NCBI GenBank assembly: GCA_023397245.1
Contig: JAEWUH010000151.1
Span: 1 to 17,535 of the forward strand
Reading direction: 5' to 3'
Source: Bacillota bacterium
Lineage (GTDB): Bacteria; Bacillota; Clostridia; Oscillospirales; Acutalibacteraceae
DNA length: 17,535 nt
Shown here: one piece after another, positions 1 through 7,380 of the stretch
How the letters are laid out: every line of letters begins with the position of its first letter
Numbering within the stretch: the stretch's first letter is position 1
Notes under the pieces: model-generated
Told to the model about the DNA's origin: nothing
The model's input: only the letters and a program-made list of their open reading frames with translations
Databases searched by the model: none
Translations under genes and position numbers: made by a program

Positions 1-2355
1 GCCGGCCTCGCCCTCGCCGAAGGTGCCGAGCCGGTAGCTTTTCACGTTCGGATGCTTTTTCAGGTGCTGCTGCACTGCTGCGCGCAGCGCGCCCGTGCCC
101 TTGCCGTGGATCACGGTGAGCTGGTTCACGCCCGTAAGCAGCGCGGAATCGATAAAGCGATCCACGTTCAGGATGGCCTCGTCGGTCATCTGGCCGCGCA
201 GGTCAAGCTCGGTGGTCACCCTTGCCTGCGCCCGCCCGGTCACATTCTTCGTTACGGTACGCCGGGGCGCCTTTACGGGCTTCTCGTTGATCAACCGCAG
301 GTTGGAAAGCGGCACACGGGTCTGGATAATGCCCGCCTGCACAAGAACGGTATCGGAGCTGCCCTCCGGCAGCTGAAGTACCGTTCCGTTTTTATCGATA
401 TCAAAAATAAGAACCGTGTCGCCGACTTTTAACGGACGCGGCAGAACGTATTCGCCGTCCTCCCGCTCCTTTATTGGGTCGGCCGTTTCCTCCAGAGAGC
501 GCAGCCCCGCCTTGAGCTTTGCCTTCTGCTCGGCGGAAAGCGTTTTGTTCTGCTGCTTTTTCAGTTCGTCCATTTCATTCAATAACGCGTCAATTTGTCC
601 GCGCGTACGCGAAACCAGCTCCGCCGCCTGGCGGCGTGCCTTTTCAATTTCCTTGTCCGCTTCGGTCTGGATGCTGTCGCGGATTTTCTGCGCGTCCCTC
701 TGTGCGCGGTCGGCTTCCATGCGTGCCTGCTCCGCCCTGCCGCGCTCCGCTTCCAGACCCTGGCGGCTGGTTTCAAGGCTCTGCACAACATCCTCAAAGC
801 GCGCGTTTTCAGAGGAAACCAACTCTCTGGCGCGTTCCACAACTTTCTCCCCCATACCGAGCCGCAGGGAAATGGCAAACGCGTTGGAGCGTCCCGGCAC
901 GCCGATGAGCAGGCGGTACGTGGGGCGCAGCGTGGTAACATCGAACTCGCAGCAGGCGTTCTCCACGCCGGCGGTCTGCAGGGCGTAGGCCTTGAGCTCG
1001 GCGTAATGCGTGGTCGCCGCGATCTTGGCGCCTTTCTGGCGCAGTGCCTCAAGGATTGCCATAGCCAAAGCAGCGCCCTCCACCGGGTCGGTTCCGGCGC
1101 CGAGTTCGTCCAGAAGGATCAGGCTCGTTTCATCGGCCTGCTCCATGATTTTGATGATATTGGTCATATGCGCCGAAAAAGTGGACAGCGACTGCTCGAT
1201 GCTCTGTTCGTCGCCGATGTCCGCCAGCACCTGACGGAAAATGGAAATCCGGCTGTTCTCCGCAACCGGAAGGAGCAGACCGCACATTGCCATCAGCGAT
1301 AAAAGACCGACGGTTTTCAGCGATACGGTCTTGCCGCCCGTGTTCGGCCCGGTAATGACCAGCGTATCAAAGCTCATACCCAATTCTATGTCCGTCGGGA
1401 CAACTTTATCCGCCAGAATCAGCGGATGCCGCGCTTTTTTCAGAAGAATCTTTCCATTGTCGTTCACGAGCGGCATGCTCGCCTTCATCTTATAGCCGAG
1501 GTTTGCCTTGGCGAAAATCAGGTTGAGCTCCACCGCGGCGTTGTACCCGCTGACGGTTCCGCTTGCAAAATTTCCCGTTTCCGCGGAAAGCTCGGCAAGG
1601 ATCCGTTCAATTTCCGCCTGTTCCTGCGAAAGCAGCACCCGCACCTGGTTGTTGGCTTCCACCACGCCCATCGGCTCGATGAAAAGCGTCGCGCCGCTGG
1701 AGGAGGTATCGTGTACAAGGCCGGGGACCTCGCTGCGGCATTCCGCCTTGACCGGAACCACGAAGCGCCCGTCGCGCATCGTCACGATCGGATCCTGCAG
1801 ATATTTCTGATACGTTGGGGAATGAATCATCTTATCCAGCTGCTCTCTGGCACGGGAGGATGCGGCACGGATTTTGCGGCGAATGGACGCCAGCTCCGGC
1901 GAAGCGGAATCCGCCATTTCTTCCTCGGATAAAATCGCGTTGAAAATGCGGTCTTCCAGATATTTGTTCGGCATCAGCGAATCAAAGCGCCAGTCCAGAA
2001 CGCTTTTTACCCCTTCGCTCTTGGAGCGCCACTCCACGATGCCGCGCAGGGTGCGCAGCACCCCGGCAATACGCAGCAGCTCCGGCATATTCAGGGTAGC
2101 GCCGGCTTCCGCGCGGCGCAGGGAATTGGTGACGTTTTTCAATCCGCCGAAAGACGGCGCGCCGAACTGCGCCATCAGAACGTACGCGCCGTCGGTATCC
2201 GCCAGCAAACGCTGTACCTCGGAGAGCGAGGTTTCCGGCACCAGTTGGAGCGCAAGCTCCGCGGCGTCGTCGCAGGCGGTTTCGCCCGCAAGCAACTTCA
2301 GTATTTTATCGAGCTCCAAAGCCCGGTAGTGTCTTTTGCTTTCTTCCATAAACAT
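1..2355 (-). CDS. mutS2: Endonuclease MutS2, 3' end cut by window edge
   Basis: MutS2 family DNA/ribosome-associated ATPase; family members suppress recombination, and the Bacillus protein has been linked to rescue of collided ribosomes. I translated the minus strand from ATG at 2355: 785 codons are open to the window edge, close to the usual full length, so only the last few residues are missing. Visible in order: N-terminal MutS core/lever region; Walker A TGPNTGGKT at about residues 335-343; Walker B LILLDELGAGTDP at about 412-424; a long Glu/Arg/Ala-rich coiled coil around 530-630; and a C-terminal Smr nuclease domain with LDLRG at about 716 and HGKGTGALR at about 748. An SD (GGAAGGG) lies 9 bases before ATG 2355; the in-frame ATG at 2349 is less well spaced. 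The upstream gap to the phosphoesterase gene is 112 bases. Confidence 0.97.
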   Translation of the reverse strand, partial: MFMEESKRHYRALELDKILKLLAGETACDDAAELALQLVPETSLSEVQRLLADTDGAYVLMAQFGAPSFGGLKNVTNSLRRAEAGATLNMPELLRIAGVLRTLRGIVEWRSKSEGVKSVLDWRFDSLMPNKYLEDRIFNAILSEEEMADSASPELASIRRKIRAASSRAREQLDKMIHSPTYQKYLQDPIVTMRDGRFVVPVKAECRSEVPGLVHDTSSSGATLFIEPMGVVEANNQVRVLLSQEQAEIERILAELSAETGNFASGTVSGYNAAVELNLIFAKANLGYKMKASMPLVNDNGKILLKKARHPLILADKVVPTDIELGMSFDTLVITGPNTGGKTVSLKTVGLLSLMAMCGLLLPVAENSRISIFRQVLADIGDEQSIEQSLSTFSAHMTNIIKIMEQADETSLILLDELGAGTDPVEGAALAMAILEALRQKGAKIAATTHYAELKAYALQTAGVENACCEFDVTTLRPTYRLLIGVPGRSNAFAISLRLGMGEKVVERARELVSSENARFEDVVQSLETSRQGLEAERGRAEQARMEADRAQRDAQKIRDSIQTEADKEIEKARRQAAELVSRTRGQIDALLNEMDELKKQQNKTLSAEQKAKLKAGLRSLEETADPIKEREDGEYVLPRPLKVGDTVLIFDIDKNGTVLQLPEGSSDTVLVQAGIIQTRVPLSNLRLINEKPVKAPRRTVTKNVTGRAQARVTTELDLRGQMTDEAILNVDRFIDSALLTGVNQLTVIHGKGTGALRAAVQQHLKKHPNVKSYRLGTFGEGEAG

Positions 2356-2428
2356 GATTGGTATCCCTTCCGACTCAGCCGCAGTACGCGGGCTGCCGTC
2401 GTTTAAATAAATGAACTCATATACGAAC

Positions 2429-2469
2429 AATGGCCGTCGGTTCAGACCGACGATACTTTTCCGGCCATT
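2429..2469. other. Nested hairpin between phosphoesterase and mutS2
   Basis: A perfect 7-bp stem (CGTCGGT 2435-2441 / ACCGACG 2446-2452, loop TCAG) sits inside an outer inverted repeat (AATGGCCG 2429-2436 / CGGCCATT 2462-2469). The outer arm covers the phosphoesterase stop codon. The two stems share base 2435-2436, so they compete slightly. On the minus strand no U-run follows, so this is not a classical intrinsic terminator; it could slow readthrough into mutS2 or stabilise an mRNA end. Confidence 0.55.
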
Positions 2470-3343
2470 AATTAATACTGTGAAGCGTAATGACGGCGAT
2501 TTCCGGCATATTTAAAATCCGCGCGCCGAAAACGCCGCTGCCAAGTCCCCTGCTGACAAAGAGTGTTCCGCCGTCCTCTTTATAGATTCCGGCGCTGTAT
2601 TTCGGAAAAAACTCGCGTTCCGGCGAAAGCAGCCCGCCCAGAAACGGCAGGCGGATCATCCCGCCGTGAACGTGGCCGCACAGGGTGAGGTCGGCGCCCC
2701 AGCGGGCATAAACCGGAAAGCACAGCGGGCTGTGCGTGAGCAGAATGCCGTAATGCGACGGATCAAACGAACCCAAGAGCCGTTTCATGCCGCGGTCTGT
2801 GAATTTTGCGGTATGGCCGAAACGCAGGTTTGCTTCCCGGTAATATTTCAGGGAGAACCACATGCCGTACAGGCTGATGCTTTGTTCTCCCCGTTTCAGG
2901 CTGATTCGTTCGTTATCCAGCACCCTGATATGCAAAGCCGCAAGGCGTACCAAAAAAGCTTTCAGCTCATCGCGCTCCATGTCCTGTTCATGGTTCCCGA
3001 TTACGTAATAGCACGGATAAGCTTTCCCGACTGTTTCGGCAAGGCGAAAAAACACATGGCGGTCGGAATCCGAACGGCTGACCATGTCCCCGGTCATCAC
3101 GATCATATCCGGCTTTGCCGCTTCGATTCTTTGCAGCAGCCGTACATTATCCCGCCCGAAGCTTGCGCTGTGCAGGTCGGAAAGCTGCAGAATGCGGAAA
3201 CCGTCAAACGCGGCGGGCAGCCGCTCCGAGCGGACGGCATATTCCGTTACCCGGAGCATATGGTTTTCCGGGAACAGCGCCGAAGCAGCCTTGCAGGCTT
3301 TTACAATGATTCTGTAAACCGGTGAATTTCTCTTTTTGTGCAT
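2468..3343 (-). CDS. Metallophosphoesterase (YkuE/YaeI-like)
   Basis: Calcineurin-like phosphoesterase with two-metal active site; substrate unknown. With ATG 3343 the product has 291 residues. All family motifs are present: SDLHS with D56/H58, TGDM with G85-D86, GNHE 116-119, the His of LTHSP at 204, and GHVHGG 223-228. Residues 8-25 (VYRIIVKACKAASALFP) form a short hydrophobic stretch that could be a weak membrane anchor, as in YkuE relatives. The frame extends upstream to a TTG at 3379 with no SD; ATG 3343 has GAGAGGG immediately upstream, though only 3 bases away, so the start is not settled. It precedes mutS2 and follows the acetyltransferase gene with 113 bases between. Family assignment is firm; membership of a named subfamily is inferred from motif spacing. 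Confidence 0.9.
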   Translation of the reverse strand: MHKKRNSPVYRIIVKACKAASALFPENHMLRVTEYAVRSERLPAAFDGFRILQLSDLHSASFGRDNVRLLQRIEAAKPDMIVMTGDMVSRSDSDRHVFFRLAETVGKAYPCYYVIGNHEQDMERDELKAFLVRLAALHIRVLDNERISLKRGEQSISLYGMWFSLKYYREANLRFGHTAKFTDRGMKRLLGSFDPSHYGILLTHSPLCFPVYARWGADLTLCGHVHGGMIRLPFLGGLLSPEREFFPKYSAGIYKEDGGTLFVSRGLGSGVFGARILNMPEIAVITLHSIN

Positions 3344-3456
3344 AAACCCTCTCGATATATCATCAATGCCTTTTCTCAATGCTTATTTTGCGCGTTTGAT
3401 TACAGACAAACCGACAGGCAGCAAAAAACGCAATTTTACGGCTGCACGATTTTCTG

Positions 3457-3972
3457 TCAGTCTGCCGCACTATGTAGCACTTTTTCGTACAGATTGAATC
3501 TGCCCTTGCGGAAAAGCACTTCCCCGGTTCTGCGGTAACCGATCGATTCATACAGTCTGCACGAAAACGGGTTGTGCGTAAACGCGTCCAGCCGCACAGA
3601 AGTGTAACCCTGCCGTAGCAGTTCCTGCTCCGCAAGCAGCATCATTTTCCGTCCCAGACCCCTGTGCTGCTCCGCGGGCTTTACGCACAGGCGGTGGATC
3701 ACGGCGATTTTTCCGTCCGTGTACTGCCACTTCCCGGTTTGGTATTCGGCGTCCTGTTCCCCGTTCAGCACCACAGCCGCCAGAATCGCGCCGTTCTCCG
3801 TCAGAAGATACATCTGCTGATTCTGTATATCGTTTTCAATGGTATTGCGGTCGGGATAAACTTCATCCCACTGCGCGATACCCTGCGTTTTGTGATATTC
3901 CACCGCGTCTTGAAAAATCTGCCAGATCTCTAAAAAATCACACTGAGCTGCTATTCTGAAAAGAAAACTCAT
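3457..3972 (-). CDS. GNAT family N-acetyltransferase
   Basis: Acetyl-CoA-dependent N-acyltransferase of 171 residues; acceptor unknown. The central beta-strand/CoA pyrophosphate loop is clear: IHRLCVKPAEQHRGLGRKMM at 92-111, with the Q/R-x-x-G-x-G pattern as QHRGLG. The C-terminal segment NPFSCRLYESIGYRRTGE is the usual GNAT motif B with its conserved Tyr and GY. The ATG at 3972 overlaps the recO stop in an ATGA arrangement, and GGAGG lies 6 bases before it, inside recO, so translation is very likely coupled to recO. The gene is last in the era-yqzL-recO run. Nothing in the sequence points to RimI or another specific ribosomal acetylase. Confidence 0.92.
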   Translation of the reverse strand: MSFLFRIAAQCDFLEIWQIFQDAVEYHKTQGIAQWDEVYPDRNTIENDIQNQQMYLLTENGAILAAVVLNGEQDAEYQTGKWQYTDGKIAVIHRLCVKPAEQHRGLGRKMMLLAEQELLRQGYTSVRLDAFTHNPFSCRLYESIGYRRTGEVLFRKGRFNLYEKVLHSAAD

Positions 3973-4742
3973 TCGTTACCTCCGGCTAAACTTGCTTCGG
4001 TCTGCGCGATTTGATGGTAAAAATCCAGCGTATTAAAGCCGCGCTGAAGCGTATCGATGATATACTGCTCGCTTGCTTCCGAAAGCTCCTTTAGCCCCTG
4101 CGGGGAAAGGCTGAACGAAAACAGCTTTTCAAATTCGGCATAAATGGTATGCCGCAGGCCGGTGAGCGCGCCGCGGCTGAGCCGAACCGCAGGCTCCGAA
4201 GGACGCGGGCAGTCGCCGCAGTACAGCACGCCGCTGCGGGGAAGAAAATACATTTCGTCTGCTTCGTAGCAGGAGCAGCCTGCGCAGCAGATCAGGTTCG
4301 GCATATAGCCGGCGAGCGAAAGCATCCGCATTTCCACAATCGCCTTGAGAAGCAGGGGCGGCCTTGTCCCCTTGCACAGAAAATGCAGCGCGTTCAGCAT
4401 CAGACGTAAAAAATCCCCGGCTTCCGTCTCCTGCGGAGCCAGCGCGCCCGCCAGTTCGCAAAAATACTGGGCAAGGGAAAGACGCTCCATGTCCCTGCGG
4501 AGGTCAAAAAAGACTTCGATGGGCTGGGCGTCGTCAATTATGTATTTATCCCGCCCCTTGAATATCGCAAAGCGGGAATAGCTGAACAGCTGGGTAGCGG
4601 AAAGCTTGCTGTTTTTCATCTTATTCGCCTGCTGTGCAAAAGCGCGCACTACACCCTCCCGCCGTGTCAAAACTGTTACAAGGCGGTCACTTTCACCCAC
4701 GCTCTTCTCCAGGATAACCAAGCCCTCGGTTTCTATCTGCAT
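3969..4742 (-). CDS. recO: DNA repair protein RecO
   Basis: RecO anneals single strands and, with RecR (and RecF), loads RecA at gaps; cytoplasmic. The 257-residue length is typical. An N-terminal OB fold (about 1-80) starts with the family pattern EGLVILEKSVGESDRLVTVL. A helical domain follows, with a zinc-finger pair C153/C156 and C175/C178 at ICCAGC and YCGDCP, as in Gram-positive RecO. ATG 4742 has GGGAGGAACCCG in front. It lies in the same order after era and yqzL as in Bacillus. Its first 50 bases overlap the yqzL-like gene in another frame, and its stop overlaps the next start by 4 bases. Confidence 0.97.
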   Translation of the reverse strand: MQIETEGLVILEKSVGESDRLVTVLTRREGVVRAFAQQANKMKNSKLSATQLFSYSRFAIFKGRDKYIIDDAQPIEVFFDLRRDMERLSLAQYFCELAGALAPQETEAGDFLRLMLNALHFLCKGTRPPLLLKAIVEMRMLSLAGYMPNLICCAGCSCYEADEMYFLPRSGVLYCGDCPRPSEPAVRLSRGALTGLRHTIYAEFEKLFSFSLSPQGLKELSEASEQYIIDTLQRGFNTLDFYHQIAQTEASLAGGNE

Positions 4743-4857
4743 CGGGTTCCTCCCGCATCTGGTATTCCTCGCTGCTGTTCTTACATTGGCTGTATTTTAA
4801 ATAATCCATAACACTTCCCGTATGTTCAAAGCAATTCCACGCCGTTTTTTCATCCAT
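4693..4857 (-). CDS. yqzL: YqzL-family small protein
   Basis: A 54-residue gene read by eye on the minus strand. It begins MDEKTAWNCFEHTGSVMDYL and ends PGEERG. The W-x2-F-x2-TG-x4-YL-x-Y pattern matches the small YqzL proteins encoded between era and recO in Bacillus and Clostridia; their function is unknown. A good SD (AGGGAG) stands 8 bases before ATG 4857. The 3' end overlaps recO by 50 bases in a different frame, so the C-terminal third is constrained by recO and may not be conserved. A shorter product is not possible because no earlier stop occurs in frame. Confidence 0.8.
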   Translation of the reverse strand: MDEKTAWNCFEHTGSVMDYLKYSQCKNSSEEYQMREEPDADRNRGLGYPGEERG

Positions 4858-4986
4858 TATTTCCACTCCCTTTTTTGGTTTGCAAATTAAGTATTTGCCA
4901 ATGAGGGAGTAATATGAGCGGAAAATATATGAATGTTCCCCATAATGTTACAGATTTTTCAATAAAAATATGCTTTGTCCGGCCGG

Positions 4987-5907
4987 CTACTGCTGAAAAT
5001 CGTTGCTGTCAAAGCCCAAACTGCGCAGCGCTGCCGCGCGGTTGCGCCAGTCCTCCTTCACCTTTACCCAAAGCTGAAGGTTGATTTTGCAGTCAAAAAA
5101 GCGCTCCATATCCGCCCGCGCAAAGGAGCCGACCTTTTTGAGCATCGCGCCGCCCTTACCGATAATAATTCCCTTATGGGATTCTTTTTCGCAGAAAATG
5201 GTGGCGTCGATATCGGTGATGCCGCTGTCCCCGCGCTCCCGCATTTTCTCCACCACGACCGCAACGCCGTGCGGAACCTCCTTGCTGCAGAGGCGCAGAA
5301 TTTTTTCGCGGATAATTTCCCCGGCCAGAACACGCTCCGGCTGGTCCGTGAGGGTATCTTCCTCAAAGAAATGCCCGCCCGGCATCGCGAGCTTTTCCAG
5401 CTCTGCCGCAAGATCCTTTATTCCGTTGCCGTCCAGCGCGGAAACCGGCACGACGGCTTCAAAAGTATAGAGCTTTGAAAGCTCCAGAATCTGCTCCATT
5501 AAAACGCTTTTTTCCGGCAGCAGGTCAATTTTATTGATTGCCAGCACCGCAGGTATCTGCGCCGCTTTGAATTTTTCTATCAGCTCCAGATCGGCGGGCG
5601 CGATTTTCCTGCCCGCTTCCACAGCCAGAAGACACGCGTCAACGCCGGCCACGGATTCCGTCACCGAACGCACCATATACTCGCCGAGCCGATTGTGCGG
5701 CTTTAAAAGACCGGGTGTGTCGATAAAGACCAGCTGGGTTTCCCCGCGGGTCAGAACACCCATGATGCGGGTGCGGGTGGTCTGCGGCTTGTCGGACACA
5801 ATGGCGACCTTCTGCCCGAGCATCGCGTTCAGGAGCGACGATTTGCCCACGTTCGGGCGGCCGACTATCGCAATAAAAGCGGATTTATCGTTTGTATTAT
5901 CTGTCAC
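4987..5907 (-). CDS. era: GTPase Era
   Basis: Essential GTPase that binds the 3' end of 16S rRNA and helps assemble the 30S subunit. It has 306 residues, the normal size. G1 is GRPNVGKS at 16-23, G3 DTPG at 63-66, G4 NKID at 125-128 and G5 SAL at 156-158. A C-terminal KH domain with IIGKGG at 248-253 binds rRNA, and the linker contains VPHGVAVVVE, typical of Era. The start is GTG at 5907, preceded by AAGGAGAT with good spacing. Downstream, 129 bases separate it from yqzL; upstream is the repeat-filled gap where many Firmicutes carry cdd. Confidence 0.98.
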   Translation of the reverse strand: MTDNTNDKSAFIAIVGRPNVGKSSLLNAMLGQKVAIVSDKPQTTRTRIMGVLTRGETQLVFIDTPGLLKPHNRLGEYMVRSVTESVAGVDACLLAVEAGRKIAPADLELIEKFKAAQIPAVLAINKIDLLPEKSVLMEQILELSKLYTFEAVVPVSALDGNGIKDLAAELEKLAMPGGHFFEEDTLTDQPERVLAGEIIREKILRLCSKEVPHGVAVVVEKMRERGDSGITDIDATIFCEKESHKGIIIGKGGAMLKKVGSFARADMERFFDCKINLQLWVKVKEDWRNRAAALRSLGFDSNDFQQ

Positions 5908-5960
5908 GGTAATCTCCTTAATAAAGCTTATCTCAAATATTAGTTACTTACTCATTTTTG

Positions 5961-6086
5961 CCCTAAGACCAGGCAGGATTTGCACTTAGCTAGGTTCTAT
6001 TTTTAACTGCCCTCAGGCCGGCATGACTTACACTTAGCTAACTGGGCACTACTTTTTAGCCACCCTCAGGCCGGGCGGGCCCTTAC
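5961..6086. repeat. Three imperfect ~50-base direct repeats
   Basis: Units begin at 5961, 6010 and 6063 (offsets 49 and 53). Each has a TTTTT run a few bases upstream (5955, 6000, 6053), then CCCT(a/c)AG(a/g)CC and a G-rich stretch. The first two continue into a shared CACTTAGCTA. The third diverges after CCCTCAGGCCGGGC and runs into the long palindrome. Confidence 0.7.
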
Positions 6087-6109
6087 TTTCGTTCCGGGAC
6101 GAAAGTAAG
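6082..6109. repeat. Perfect 11-bp inverted repeat
   Basis: CTTACTTTCGT (6082-6092) pairs exactly with ACGAAAGTAAG (6099-6109) around TCCGGG. A competing stem is possible: CCGGGAC 6094-6100 with GTCCCGG 6114-6120. The hairpin has no adjoining T-run, so it is not a simple terminator. Confidence 0.8.
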
Positions 6110-6119
6110 CAAAGTCCCG

Positions 6120-6169
6120 GCAAGGGGGATTTTCAATCCCGGCGGGAGGGTTCCAAAAATCCCCCTTGC
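6120..6169. repeat. Perfect 14-bp inverted repeat
   Basis: GCAAGGGGGATTTT (6120-6133) is the exact complement of AAAATCCCCCTTGC (6156-6169), with a 22-base loop rich in G and C. Stem and loop lie next to the 11-bp palindrome and together look like the folded core of an intergenic element. Confidence 0.8.
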
Positions 6170-6380
6170 ATCCCCCGAAGTATCCCCATTCAACTCGGTT
6201 ATGTCAAGATTCTATAGGATTTTCATTGACGGTAAGTCTTTAGACCTACTTCCTCTGTCGATCAAGGCAAACTTAGCTTTCCCAGGACGAAGAGAAAAAC
6301 TTCCATTACGGAAAAGGAAAAATACGTGGTCGCCGTAGGCGCGAAAAGACGCTATGCGTCCGCAGATGACAGAGAGATTC

Positions 6381-6863
6381 TTAATTTCCCCGTTTTTTCC
6401 GAATCCAGTCCCGTATCCCGATTGGCCCGAGCAGCACATAAACCACGCTGAGCGCGGTAACCGCAATAAGCAGCAGGAGCATGAGCGGATTGGAGGCGAA
6501 GAAACGGAACATTTTAAGAAACGAAGCGGGCTGCCAGAAAATGCAGATTCCCACTCCCACCGCGAACAGGGCGCAGATAAGCACCGCACCCGCCGCCATA
6601 TCCTTCACAATGCGAACCACGGGGTTAAAGCTGGCGGCCGCCATATCGGAAAGCTCCTCCGCCACGGTGTTGAACATTTCAGCCGTTATGACCGAAGCTA
6701 CGGTAAGGCACAGAAGCGCATAGCCTGTCCGTGATACCGTAAAAAAAAACGAAAAGGCAAATACATACAGCGCTGCCACCGTATGTATTCGCATATTTCG
6801 TTCATTATTGATACAGTAAACAATTCCCCGGAACGCGTATTTAAAGCTTTTTAAAAAACGCAA
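6381..6863 (-). CDS. dgkA: Diacylglycerol/undecaprenol kinase family protein
   Basis: Integral membrane lipid kinase of the DgkA family; Gram-positive members phosphorylate undecaprenol to recycle the cell-wall carrier lipid. N-terminal FLKSFKYAFRGI and NERN (20-23) are typical. The active-site helix reads AEMFNTVAEELSD (61-73) with E62, N65, E69 and D73, and VKDMAAGAVL (86-95) follows. At 160 residues it is longer than the usual ~120-130: after the three core helices there is a fourth hydrophobic segment at about 126-147. The start is TTG at 6863, with GAGGA about 9 bases before it overlapping the ybeY end; the first ATG would remove the conserved N-terminus. It lies 3 bases behind ybeY. Confidence 0.93.
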   Translation of the reverse strand: MRFLKSFKYAFRGIVYCINNERNMRIHTVAALYVFAFSFFFTVSRTGYALLCLTVASVITAEMFNTVAEELSDMAAASFNPVVRIVKDMAAGAVLICALFAVGVGICIFWQPASFLKMFRFFASNPLMLLLLIAVTALSVVYVLLGPIGIRDWIRKKRGN

Positions 6864-6866
6864 GCC

Positions 6867-7376
6867 TTATTCCTCATCCTCATCCAAAACATAGCTGCTT
6901 GTGCTTGGCAGGCCGAGCTGCGTCATGACCTGCTCTTCCTTTTCACGCATACGCACCCGTTCCATACCGCCGTCCTCATGGTCGTAGCCAAGAAGATGGA
7001 GCATGGAGTGCGCCGAAAGATAGCCGACCTCGCGCTCCAGACTGTGGCCGTAGCGGTCCGCCTGTTCCACCGCTTTTTCCATGGAAATCACGATATCTCC
7101 CAGAATCTTTGCGCCGGTCGTGTGGTTTTCGTCGTAAACGCCGTTTTCGCCCATCGGGAAGGAAAGCACATCCGTCGGAACGTCTTTGTTACGGTACTGC
7201 TTATTCAGTTCGCGAATTTGCTCGTTGTTCACAAATGTAACGCTGATCTCCGCGGGGTCTGTAAATTTTTCCATGCGGAGCACCGCATTGCAGCAGCGGC
7301 GTACCAACATGCGCAGGCCTGTTGGGATTTTTACTTCTTTTTGTTTGTTGTCGATGATTACTCTGATCTTTTCCAT
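6867..7376 (-). CDS. ybeY: Endoribonuclease YbeY, rRNA maturation
   Basis: Zinc-dependent RNase acting in 16S rRNA 3'-end maturation and ribosome quality control. The metal site is intact: HSMLHLLGYDH at 123-133 with H123, H127 and H133. DVPTDVLSFPM (65-75) and ILGDIVIS (91-98) are the other family blocks. Its 169 residues are normal; the tail is very acidic (DEDEE). ATG 7376 follows the phoH stop by 4 bases. The nearest strong SD, AGGAGG inside the phoH end, is about 15 bases away, longer than ideal, so translation probably depends on coupling to phoH. Confidence 0.97.
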   Translation of the reverse strand: MEKIRVIIDNKQKEVKIPTGLRMLVRRCCNAVLRMEKFTDPAEISVTFVNNEQIRELNKQYRNKDVPTDVLSFPMGENGVYDENHTTGAKILGDIVISMEKAVEQADRYGHSLEREVGYLSAHSMLHLLGYDHEDGGMERVRMREKEEQVMTQLGLPSTSSYVLDEDEE

Positions 7377-7380
7377 TGTG

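Larger units (their letters stand above)
5908..6380. other. Repeat-rich non-coding stretch between era and dgkA
   Basis: About 470 bases with no credible gene on either strand. The half next to era is built of three imperfect direct repeats and two long inverted repeats (listed separately). The half next to dgkA (about 6190-6380) shows neither clear repeats nor a coding pattern; a frame open at 6212-6589 merely runs antisense into dgkA. It occupies the place of cdd in Bacillus. The architecture suggests a dispersed intergenic element, but copy number cannot be judged from one window. Confidence 0.6.

Noticed and set aside
595..1302. 235-codon plus-strand frame
   Set aside because: Antisense to mutS2; it reflects the GC-rich codon pattern of that gene.
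2666..3325. 219-codon plus-strand frame
   Set aside because: Antisense to the metallophosphoesterase, whose catalytic motifs are all intact.
4914..5085. Plus-strand ATG with a good SD-like GGGAGT in front
   Set aside because: The short frame runs antisense into the end of era and shows no conserved pattern; the purine run is probably accidental.
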